Source: Deinococcales bacterium (lineage in GTDB: Bacteria; Deinococcota; Deinococci; Deinococcales; JAAFIG01). Taken from it: a stretch of 48,377 bases of DNA. Position numbers and translations under genes: made by a program. How positions within the stretch are numbered: the first letter of the stretch is position 1; every line of letters starts with the position of its first letter. The stretch spans positions 1-48,377 of the forward strand of contig JANYHH010000080.1 of assembly GCA_025359505.1 (NCBI GenBank), in the 5' to 3' direction. Under the pieces are notes generated by a model. That model was not told the origin of the DNA and did no database searches. It saw only the letters and a list, made by a program, of their open reading frames with translations. This document shows, in pieces, positions 1-8,800 of this stretch.

Positions 1-414
1 AATAGAATCCAAAATAAATAAGAAAACATTTTCATGCTCACTGAATAATAAACTATATAATCCATATTCTCCTGTATCGCTGGATATAAAACCCGTGAAT
101 GAATTAAAAATTATTTTGTAGTGAAGAAAGCTTTGTGATATAAACTTTAATGTAATACGCTTACTTTGATTATCAAAATCATAATCAAAGTAAATAAAAA
201 TCCACGATTCTGACTCGTTAATGATTTTTTTATGGTTTTCGATTAATCCTAAAAAATCTGAAAAGCTTTCTTCTAACCCACTTACACGCAAATTTCTGAA
301 CCTTTCATTATAATAAATTGATTCATTAAAACGTTCAGGAATATTTTTTACAGAATCAATAAACTCTGGGATCTTATCGAGTGGAAAAAAAACTTGAAAT
401 TCGTAATCTGTCAT
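1..414 (-). CDS. Candidate immunity protein for the adjacent nuclease toxin (partial, runs off the window)
   Basis: An open frame of 138 codons starts at ATG 414 and is still open at base 1, so the C-terminus lies outside the window. The protein begins MTDYEFQVFFPLDKIPEF and is acidic, rich in Phe, Ile, Tyr and Asn, with no signal peptide or membrane segment, so it should be cytosolic. It starts 2 nt after the toxin gene's TAA stop and has an AGGA ribosome binding site 8 nt before the ATG, inside the toxin gene's end. The DNA is strikingly A+T-rich and contains no CTCGAG. I do not recognise the family. The immunity role is inferred from position, size class, cytosolic character and shared foreign base composition with the toxin tip. 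It could instead be an unrelated small gene. Confidence 0.62.
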   Translation of the reverse strand, partial: MTDYEFQVFFPLDKIPEFIDSVKNIPERFNESIYYNERFRNLRVSGLEESFSDFLGLIENHKKIINESESWIFIYFDYDFDNQSKRITLKFISQSFLHYKIIFNSFTGFISSDTGEYGLYSLLFSEHENVFLFILDSI

Positions 415-416
415 AA

Positions 417-3400
417 TTATAATCCTATTTTTACTCCCTTTATATTGACAAAATCTAGACACTTGCTTTTGTAGCAAAATGCACGAATCTCATCGCCGAG
501 TTTCTTTAAAGCTGTTGCCGAAAAACCATCGATACTTTCTATAGTAATTCTAGGGAAGAAGCCTTCATCATAAGCGTACTTAACCATCAATTTTAATTGA
601 GCCACCTGTTTAGGCTCTCTTAGCTTATTCTCAATAGTTGTAGCAGATCGACCTAGCTGTTCTATGAATGAAGTCCTATTTCGGTTTGTGTACTTTACAT
701 CTATATCAAAACCTCCAATAGACCCATCAGAAGCTTGAATATTTTCTACTCTAGCAGGAAGCTCAACTGATACCGTGCTTCTACGTTTTCTCAAAATATA
801 TGCACGTTCTAATTCCACTAGTTCACCTTCTAAATTTGTTCCAGGAACCTGAGTGTCTTTCTTCCTAATTCTTTCGAGAAGAGCGGTAATACCATTAACG
901 GGATCTTTTTTACAGCACAAATCTTTCATTTTTCTAAATATTTCTTCCGTAGACCCAAAAACAGGAGAAATACCAGGTGCATTCCTATTTTCTAAATTAG
1001 TAATTATTGTTTTAACATTACTTATTGTCTCTTCAATTCTGCAATTTTTCAAAGTTCGATTTGAAAAAAAGCTTCCGCGACTTGAAGTGCATATTTTAGC
1101 CAAGCTACTAGCCATCTCGAGGACATCTGCTTCACGTACCCTACTATTCTTTGCCGTCACTAGCAAATCATCAATTTCATGCAGTGCAACGCTCGCCTCA
1201 ACACCATCACGCTTATACAACTCGAGCAGTTTATCCACTGGCTTTCCACACACTGCTACACATTTTCCCAGCGTTTCGATCAACCTCCCGTAATTCGATC
1301 TTAGATGCACTCCGATTTCAGACGCTGACTTACCAACAATCGCTAACGGCTCAATCACATCATTAAGTGCCCGTGCGAACTGACCACCACCAACACGCAG
1401 GCTATACAAGTACGCCCGTTGACTCAGTTTAAAAACAGTTTTCACAACAGGTATCAATTCAAATGCAAGTCCCGCGCCCGCAAGAAACACGCCACCCCAT
1501 TGCAGCAAGTCACATCCGCTTGCCCGGCAGTACACCCAACCTCTGACGAAGGCACGCCCAATTCCATACACTGGGATTTGACCAATCAGCAATTCGCTAA
1601 TTTCATCTGGAAGCGTCTCCGAAAAGAACTGTCTAAAATTTTCCACAGCGTTCGCGTAATCCCCAAAGTACACATTGCCACCGAAGGACGTGTTGTTCTC
1701 CAAACCCCAGTAATTAATCGGCTCAAGAGTTTCCTCGCCGATGGGAGCTTCGGAAGACGTAGCAATGAAAGCGCAACCCAGCAAACCCAATCGAAGTTTC
1801 TTACCGATGACGCTCTCATTACTTGATCCATCGCAACGCTGCTCATCACTGCTGAGCGTCATCGTAGTCAAGTTAATCGTATTTGGTGATTGTCCGTCGC
1901 GGACGCCGTAAAGGACTGGATTGATCGAGATGCGGATTTTAGACTTCCCGTCCACCATCACACACGCGCCACAATCACTCTCAACGTTATTGAACTTTGC
2001 AAAGAAAAAGCCATTGACATTCGGCATTGAACGCCCTTCAGTATCGACAGCGTAGACTGGAACATCGAACTCGAGCTTGCGATTTGAACGCTGCACTTCA
2101 CTGGCACGCATGACGACAGTGAGTACAAGCTGTTTTCGACCAGAAAGTTCTATTGTGTGTTCATTTACTAATTTCGTCGTTGCACCCGGCATATTGGCAT
2201 CACCCGGAACCATGTCGTCCGGTAGAACAGCCAGTACCAGCTTCGGTACTCTGAAGTCACCCGTCACGTCAAAGTGCAGCCGCTGGATGAAGGTGCTTCC
2301 AGAGACGACGATTTCCTGATTGCTGCCTGCGTTGACTCGAGGGATGTCACGGTTGTTCATCGTCGCCAAATCGCATTCTGGGATGGTTAGACCATACGTG
2401 GCGTTTGAGTCGTAAAGCACTGAGTAATTCAAGTAATCATTTAAGTCCGGTGATGGGGGAATGTCAGGCACGACATCCGGACTAAGGAATTTGTTCGGAA
2501 AAAATTCGCGCCCATTGTGATACCCCTTAATGGAAACGCATTTTTGACGGCGGAAGTTGTTGCCACGCTCCCACGGGTTCCAGCGGATACCTGCCCGATT
2601 GAACTTGACACTTCGGTGCATCACGAACGGAAAATAAGCTTCGCCCGTTGGCACACCACCAATGTCACCAGGGATAGAAGATACGCCAGTGGTGACAATT
2701 GAATTCCCGCCAATCAGGTTTTCATATCCTGGTGCTGTTGAAAAATCAAAACGCGGCGTCATGAAGTTCATGTTCTTGGTTTTTGCAACAACATACGTTT
2801 GCTGAGTTGCTTGTTGACCAAAACGGTCTGTAATGATCATTTCAACTTGGTATTCTCCAGGCTCGGAAAAATCAAAGCGTGGTTGAACGCCTGTTTTTTC
2901 GCTGATCGGATCGCAAGCACCCTCAAAGATTTGGCACGACCTCCAAATATACGTCAGTCCTTCGCCTTGAGATGCACTACCGTCAAAGTCAACGCTGAGG
3001 GGCGCTTCTCCGACAAGTTGCTCACGCCACGCAGTTTCCGTGCTGACGTTACTTGAAATGGCTTTGACTGTAGGGATGGGTTGCAGTTCCCAACGATTTA
3101 GTCGGACATCCCTCTGGATCAATGTACGGTTAAGTATTTCTTCTGGGTTTGTCGTGCGTTTTGTCCTTGCCTGCACAGGATCATCACGGTAATCCATAAC
3201 GCTTAAACGCATCGAGTACATACCCAATTTGTCAAACCGTTGCGAACCACGAGTTGCGTTGCTGGTAGCGATCTGCTGCTTGTTAGTGTTCGTGAAAGTA
3301 ATAGTGTACTGCAAGCCGGTAATTGGATCGCCCAAGTCCCAATTGAATGTGTCATTCCCACCCGTCAAATCGGCGTCTGCGATGATTTGCTCGGCAGATG

Positions 3401-4970
3401 GTAAAACCTGAACATTCTGCGTCACGCTGTCACTGACCCCGCTCGAGTTCGTGACGCGTGTCGTCACGCGATACTCACCCGGATTGGGGTAGATGTGTTC
3501 TACATCTAAACCTGTCCCACTCGAGCCGTCGCCAAATTCCCACGTAATGCTTGGCTCTGTTGAGTTCGGATTATCTAAAGAGCTACCAGAAGCAAAACCA
3601 CTGAAATTTGTGGGTTCGCCTGCCGTAGCAACAATCGGAAAAGTTTCTTGGTCTACGTCGGCTCGGAGTAAGGGTTCAGGCTCCACGTCATCCCCACCAC
3701 TATTACCCCCACCGCCCCCTCCTCCACCTCCGCCGCCATTTGTATCATCCTGCACAACATGCACGACCGCCAACCGATCTCGAGCAACCCTCGCCCCTGC
3801 ATCGTTCACCGCTTTCCCTGTGACCGTGTACGATCCCAGCTTCCACAGACTCGAGGCGCTGAGTTTCACACTTGCGCTCGAGGCGTCCCACACGCTCGAG
3901 AAAGACACGTTGCACGCACTGCTCTCCTCGAGACTCCGCGTGACATTGATGCCTGCTTGCGTGAAGACCTTGATCGCTCGAGCATTGCTGGACGGTGTGA
4001 CCTTCGTCTCACTCAGTGCGGCGACGTTGCCCGTGCCCTTCTCGCTCGAGCCTTCGATGTTCCACGTGAAAGACAGCGGTTGCGTGTTCGGGTTCTTCAC
4101 CGTGTAACTGCCATCGCACGTGTTGATGACTCGAGGCGCACTTGGCTCGAGCGCGTCGTAACTGTCAAACTTGCCTTGGTAAAGTTTCAAGCTACTCTCG
4201 AGCGTGACCTTGTTCACCGCTTGACTGAACTGGAGCGACACTGGCTGATTCGCTTGGATAATCTGCTCAGGAACCAGCGTTTCACTGCTCGGCTCCACCA
4301 TCCGTGTGCCATCGCTCGAGAATGCTGCTGTGCTCAAACTCACCGTGATCGCATCCGACGCCATTGGCTTAAGCAGCTTCACTGTTACAGACTTGTTGTC
4401 CTCAGCCCACGCGAACTCCAGTGTTTTCGCGCACGCGCTCGAGACGCTCAGCACTCGAGTTTGCAAAACATTGTTGACGCTCAACCGCAATTGCTTATAG
4501 CCTCGAGTCGTGAACAGTGTTTGCTCACCGTTCGCCGCGACCATGCCCTCACCACGCTCGACGCTTTTAGAAATGCTCCAGTTGAAACTGACGCTGCTCG
4601 AGTTCGGGTTGCGAATCTGCCAACCGCCGTCGCAGATCGCTTTGACTTGCAAGCGTTTCGGTGTGCCATCGTTGCGTTTGATCTCCGCTGGGTAGAGATT
4701 CACGGCTTGCTCGACGCTCTCGCGGTTCATACTGCGAGCGAAACTCAATTTGATCTCAGCGGGCGTATCGGCTCGAGTACCAACTCGAGTGAACGGCATG
4801 GAGACCGACTCGAGCAACGGGGCGCTTGGCATCTTGGAAAGGATGGGATCGCCGTTGCCTTCAGGGTCGGGCGTGGGCGCGGGGGTCGGGGCGACACCGC
4901 AACCGATCAACGCGCCGATCAGGACGACGGTCAGTGCGGTGATGTGACCAGCGATAGTTCTCCCGTTCAT
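417..4970 (-). CDS. Polymorphic-toxin lipoprotein: repeat/PKD stalk, pre-toxin region, C-terminal PD-(D/E)XK-like nuclease domain
   Basis: 1,517 residues from ATG 4970, chosen over GTG 4991 because GGGGGA lies 4 nt before it and it gives a clean lipoprotein signal (L21-I-G-C24). In order: two related domains around residues 100-350 sharing a CDG...NPN...FxW pattern; an 11-Gly linker (412-422); a PKD domain near 480-510 (WEFGDG) and another PKD-like domain further on; a long beta-rich region; hydrophobic Gly-rich segments at about 1125-1180, as in pre-toxin/translocation regions; a helical linker; and a C-terminal domain of about 140 residues. The tip shows Glu1388 in a helix, Asp1415, then Asp1424-Val-Lys1426 in a strand, matching the PD-(D/E)XK nuclease core. 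Known toxins of this layout act on nucleic acid in a target cell, and that role is inferred here. The 3' third is A+T-rich, unlike the 5' end, suggesting a swapped tip. Confidence 0.75.
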   Translation of the reverse strand: MNGRTIAGHITALTVVLIGALIGCGVAPTPAPTPDPEGNGDPILSKMPSAPLLESVSMPFTRVGTRADTPAEIKLSFARSMNRESVEQAVNLYPAEIKRNDGTPKRLQVKAICDGGWQIRNPNSSSVSFNWSISKSVERGEGMVAANGEQTLFTTRGYKQLRLSVNNVLQTRVLSVSSACAKTLEFAWAEDNKSVTVKLLKPMASDAITVSLSTAAFSSDGTRMVEPSSETLVPEQIIQANQPVSLQFSQAVNKVTLESSLKLYQGKFDSYDALEPSAPRVINTCDGSYTVKNPNTQPLSFTWNIEGSSEKGTGNVAALSETKVTPSSNARAIKVFTQAGINVTRSLEESSACNVSFSSVWDASSASVKLSASSLWKLGSYTVTGKAVNDAGARVARDRLAVVHVVQDDTNGGGGGGGGGGGNSGGDDVEPEPLLRADVDQETFPIVATAGEPTNFSGFASGSSLDNPNSTEPSITWEFGDGSSGTGLDVEHIYPNPGEYRVTTRVTNSSGVSDSVTQNVQVLPSAEQIIADADLTGGNDTFNWDLGDPITGLQYTITFTNTNKQQIATSNATRGSQRFDKLGMYSMRLSVMDYRDDPVQARTKRTTNPEEILNRTLIQRDVRLNRWELQPIPTVKAISSNVSTETAWREQLVGEAPLSVDFDGSASQGEGLTYIWRSCQIFEGACDPISEKTGVQPRFDFSEPGEYQVEMIITDRFGQQATQQTYVVAKTKNMNFMTPRFDFSTAPGYENLIGGNSIVTTGVSSIPGDIGGVPTGEAYFPFVMHRSVKFNRAGIRWNPWERGNNFRRQKCVSIKGYHNGREFFPNKFLSPDVVPDIPPSPDLNDYLNYSVLYDSNATYGLTIPECDLATMNNRDIPRVNAGSNQEIVVSGSTFIQRLHFDVTGDFRVPKLVLAVLPDDMVPGDANMPGATTKLVNEHTIELSGRKQLVLTVVMRASEVQRSNRKLEFDVPVYAVDTEGRSMPNVNGFFFAKFNNVESDCGACVMVDGKSKIRISINPVLYGVRDGQSPNTINLTTMTLSSDEQRCDGSSNESVIGKKLRLGLLGCAFIATSSEAPIGEETLEPINYWGLENNTSFGGNVYFGDYANAVENFRQFFSETLPDEISELLIGQIPVYGIGRAFVRGWVYCRASGCDLLQWGGVFLAGAGLAFELIPVVKTVFKLSQRAYLYSLRVGGGQFARALNDVIEPLAIVGKSASEIGVHLRSNYGRLIETLGKCVAVCGKPVDKLLELYKRDGVEASVALHEIDDLLVTAKNSRVREADVLEMASSLAKICTSSRGSFFSNRTLKNCRIEETISNVKTIITNLENRNAPGISPVFGSTEEIFRKMKDLCCKKDPVNGITALLERIRKKDTQVPGTNLEGELVELERAYILRKRRSTVSVELPARVENIQASDGSIGGFDIDVKYTNRNRTSFIEQLGRSATTIENKLREPKQVAQLKLMVKYAYDEGFFPRITIESIDGFSATALKKLGDEIRAFCYKSKCLDFVNIKGVKIGL
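3705..3737 (-). repeat. Poly-glycine linker (11 Gly codons) in the toxin lipoprotein
   Basis: Eleven consecutive GGN codons (GGC, GGA, GGT, GGG mixed) encode Gly412-Gly422, flanked by Asn411 and an NSGGDD tail. The mixed codons argue for selection of the peptide rather than simple slippage. It also marks the border between CTCGAG-dense DNA upstream in the gene and CTCGAG-poor DNA downstream. Confidence 0.9.
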
Positions 4971-5037
4971 ACCATCCCCCAAAACTTTCACAGCGTATCA
5001 GCGCCATCCAGCCGCTCGAGTGTAAAACCTGCTTGGC

Positions 5038-5808
5038 TCACGGTTTGACGATCAGACCTCTCGGCAATGGGCGCTGTGCGGCTTTAGAACCGGCGGTTTG
5101 CGGTTGCTGAATGAAGGCGGCGCTGTCGGACAGGTTGACCTGCGCGGGCAGTGCCGGGTCGTCGGTCACGGTGTCGAAGTTGGCGGTGTTGACGACCAGT
5201 AGGTTGTTTTTGTTCGAACTGAGATCCAGCGTCTTCCCCGGCGCGGGGAAGGTGACGCTCGCGGCGCTGAGGTACTGCGGTGCGCTGAGGAAAATGTTGT
5301 CCGTGCCGTTGAAGACCCGTGCGATGTAGCCGCTCGCGCCGGGCACGGCTGACCATGTGGCGTTGAAGCCTGAGCGCGTGATGTCTTTTAAGGTGATCGC
5401 GGGGAACTCGAGGGTCGCGCTCGGGTCGCTCAAGGTCAGCGTGATGCTCTGCGTCGGATTGCCGCGCTCGGACGCGGCGCTGGCGGTGATCGTATACGCC
5501 CCGGCGATGGGCGGAATCTCGGTTTCGGGGGACAGCACCCAATCGCTGCCCGCTGGGTACGTGAAGCGCAGCGGCTGCCCGCCGTTCCAAGTCGCAGGCC
5601 CGGTCACGGTAACGCTCGAGTTGCTGGCGACTCGAGCCGCGCCCAGCCGCAGTTTCAGCAGTAAAGCCGTGCCGATTTTGGCGTCGGGTTGACCGGGCGT
5701 CACTTGGTAGCGGTACGTGCCGAGTGAACCGTTCAAAGTCAACGCGGGGTCGGCGTTGCAGCCAGCGAGTGCGGCGGTCAGGGCGAGCAGGGCGAGGCAG
5801 CGTTTCAT
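5038..5808 (-). CDS. Small lipoprotein of the surface-protein operon, unknown function
   Basis: 256 residues from ATG 5808. A perfect SD-like AGGAGAG sits 5 nt upstream and overlaps the TAG stop of the barrel gene, so translation is probably coupled. The N-terminus is a lipoprotein signal (MKRCLALLALTAALAGC, lipobox L14-A-G-C17, Asn at +2). The mature part looks all-beta: an Ig-like domain at about 25-130 and a fibronectin-III-like stretch at about 140-210 (TRSGFNATWSAVPGASGYIA resembles the FnIII W...V.GA..Y core). The Gln/Pro-rich tail ends in GLIVKP. It is the third gene of a chain after the giant lipoprotein and the barrel protein, so a periplasmic or outer-membrane accessory role in display or assembly is plausible but unproven. 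No enzyme motif is visible. Confidence 0.8.
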   Translation of the reverse strand: MKRCLALLALTAALAGCNADPALTLNGSLGTYRYQVTPGQPDAKIGTALLLKLRLGAARVASNSSVTVTGPATWNGGQPLRFTYPAGSDWVLSPETEIPPIAGAYTITASAASERGNPTQSITLTLSDPSATLEFPAITLKDITRSGFNATWSAVPGASGYIARVFNGTDNIFLSAPQYLSAASVTFPAPGKTLDLSSNKNNLLVVNTANFDTVTDDPALPAQVNLSDSAAFIQQPQTAGSKAAQRPLPRGLIVKP

Positions 5809-5818
5809 GGTTACTCTC

Positions 5819-8800
5819 CTATTTGAACAAGGCAAACAGCGCATCCAGGCGGTATTCGAAGCGCAGGTACGCGCCGGGCGCGGTGCTGGCGTCCCATGGA
5901 CTGGTGAAGCCGATGGTGTTGACGCCGCCGATGATTCGCGCTCCAGCGCCGAGGTCGTAGCCGAGTTCCACGCTGAAAGCGAAGCGGCTGGTATTGGTGA
6001 CGGGTTGCCACTCGAGCAAGGCTTGTGCCCCAAGGGTTAACGTATCGCTCACCCGTGAGCTGGTCGCAAGGCTCAGCAGCGTGGTTAAGATACCGCCCTC
6101 GAGTCGGTAGCGCAGTCCGCCGCGCACACCGAAGTCAGCGCTCGCGTTCCACCCGACGCTGAGCTGTCCGTTCGCGCCATCGCGCCACGGCTGCGTTGGG
6201 GCGAGGGTCAAGGTGTGTTCGGTCAGCAGGGCCCAGTTCGCACCGCGCAGCGCAACGGAAACGCCGAATTGCACCGCGCCGGTCTCGAGTTGCAATCGCA
6301 GGTTGGGCGCGATCACCGCGTCGCTGGTCGGGGCGAACGCGGCGTTGACGGTCAGACCGGCTTGGGTGGTGTTTCCAACGCTCGTCTCGAGCCGGGCGCT
6401 CGTGCGCCACTGGTCGCCCGTGTAGACCGCGCCGAGGTTCAGCGCGAGGTTCAGTCGCTCGATTTCGCCTTGCGCGGCGATGTCTACGAACAGCGCATCA
6501 GTCAGTGCCCAGCGTGCGCTGAGGGCGAGCGTGGCGTTCACGGCGTCGCCACTGGCGCTCGGCAGGCTCAGTCCAGCGCGGTATTGCGCGTCTGCCGTGT
6601 CGGTTTCCACGCCCAGCCACAGGCTGCCGCGCCACGTCGGGGCGTACACGAGGTTCGTTCGCAGCGCCAACCGCGTCGTGTCGCTGAGCGCATAACGCAG
6701 AGAAAACGTCGTCTCGCCGTTCGTGAAGCGGGTCACGGGCACGAGTTGCTCGGCCCGGATCTCGAGCGCACTGAACGTAGCGCGGTAGCCAAGCGTCACG
6801 AAGCCGCCGGGGTTGTCGGGGGTCGCGGCGAAGCGGGCGCTGTAACCCGCCAGCGCGACCTGCGTTCCGAAGCGCAGTCCGACGCTCGCGCCGAGCGTCG
6901 TGCTGGGGGTCTGCTCTGCCGCATATGGCGTGCGGTGCGCGAGGTTGCCCTCGATCGTCAGGTCGTCGCCGAGCGGATTGCCGAGCGCCGCGCCGAGGCT
7001 CAGACCGCCCGAGGCGAGCAGGTTCAGTCCTGGCGCTTCGGGCTGTGGGCCTGTGTATTCCGCGCCGAGTTGACGGTATTGCACACTCAACCGGAGCAGC
7101 GCATCGCGGTACTCGAGGCTGCCCTGACCGGCGAAGTCGGATGCCCAGCCTAGCTCGAGGGCCGCCCGCCACCCGCCACTCGCGTAGCCCGCGCCGAACG
7201 CGACGAGTGGCGCGGCGTCGGTGCTGAAGCGGTAGAGGCTGGCGCTGATGCTGAACTGGTCGATTTGCGCGTCTACTCGAGCCGCACCGATCAGTTGGGG
7301 TGCGCCCGCGTCTTTGGCAGCGTAGGTGACGACGAGGAATTGCGGGTTGCCGTCGCGGTCGGTGGTGGCGAGCGGTGCGAACAGCAGGATCGCGCCCGTG
7401 TCTGGGTCGAGGCGGTACTCCGCGTCGCGTTGCAGCGTGGTGTCGGGGCGGGCGCGTAGATCAGGATTGCGGGCGTCTCGGGTGACGACCGTGACGATCT
7501 CACTGCCGGGGATGATGCCTGAAGGTTCCAGCTCGAGTGCGTAGCGTGTGCCGCCCGTGCCCGCGAAGCCGTAGGGCGCAAGGGTGGTCTGGTTGCTGCG
7601 TCTCGAGGCGACCGCTCCGAGGCTCGCACTGGCTCGCACACCTGTTCCTTGCCAGTCGAAGCGCAGTCCCTGCTGCGCCGCAGCGCTGGAGAACGCGCCG
7701 AGCGCGGTCACGGTCACGCGACCGTAGGTCAATTGCCAGGCTGGAGTCTCGAGCCGCAGGTAGAAGCCGTCGTCGCTCGCGCCGAGCGCACTGACGCGGC
7801 TGGCATCGGCGGTCAGATTAGCGAGTGACGGGGCGACCAGTGGTTCGCCCTGAAAGCGCAAGCCATTCGCACCAACGCTGAGGACACCGTTCGCCACCGC
7901 CGTGACTTGCACACCACCGAACGAGCCGCTGACCACACCGCGCAAACCGAGCGCAGCACTGAACCCACCAGCGCCATACCCGGCGCTCGCCTCGAGCTGC
8001 CCGAGGAACGGATTGATTGGACTCGAGGCTTCCGTGACGATCAAATCGCGCAACGTTACGCCGAGCGAATCGATCACCACGGCTGCTGCCTCGCTCGAGC
8101 TGTTTTCTGGGCGCACGAGGTAGCGCCCAGCGGGAAGCGCGGTGAAGCTGTAGCGCCCGTCGCGGTCGGTGGTGGCAACGAGTCCGTTGCTGAGCAGCAC
8201 GCGGGCCTCTGGCACGGGCTGATCGCCGCTCGAGAACCCACCGTTTCCGTCCAGATCGCGGTAAACGCGCCCGACAAGCGATCCGGCTTGGTCACCTGCG
8301 ACATTCGCCGCTTGGCGCACGCTTTGGGCAACCAAGGCACTCGGCGCGTCCAAACTGCCCGCCGTGGCGCTGCCCTCGAGTTGCCACTCGAGCGCCGTAT
8401 CCCTCGGAGCGGCCGGTGTGACGATGGCCAAGCCGCGCACGCTGAACGTCTGCCCGGCTGGGATCGACGGAACCACGTACTCGAGCACGAGCGCCCCGTT
8501 TTCGGTGCGCTGCGTGGACGTGACGGTTGCATTTTGATCGGCGCGGTACGCGAAACCCTTGGGTAATCGCAGGCGCAAACTGACGTTTCTGAGTGCTGCT
8601 GGAACGGTTTGAGTCAGCCGCAGCTCGAAGGGCACGCTCTGCCCGCTGGACAATCGGCTCGAGGGGACGCGCAACTCCAAGCGCAACTGCGGTTGCGCGA
8701 AGCCGAAATCGGGCGCGGTCGCGTCGCCCACGGGGACACTCACAACCAAATTCGTGGCGCTCGTGGCGCTCCAACCGGCTGGGACGATCACCCGCACGCG

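Noticed and set aside
3759..5048. Long plus-strand open frame opposite the toxin gene
   Set aside because: Arg/His-rich, low-complexity translation with no start signal. The palindromic CTCGAG keeps opposite frames open. It is a shadow of the minus-strand gene.
5809..6033. N-terminal extension of the small lipoprotein gene to 6033
   Set aside because: The extension lies antiparallel in frame terms inside the barrel gene, has no SD and would bury the lipoprotein signal. ATG 5808 has AGGAGAG 5 nt upstream.
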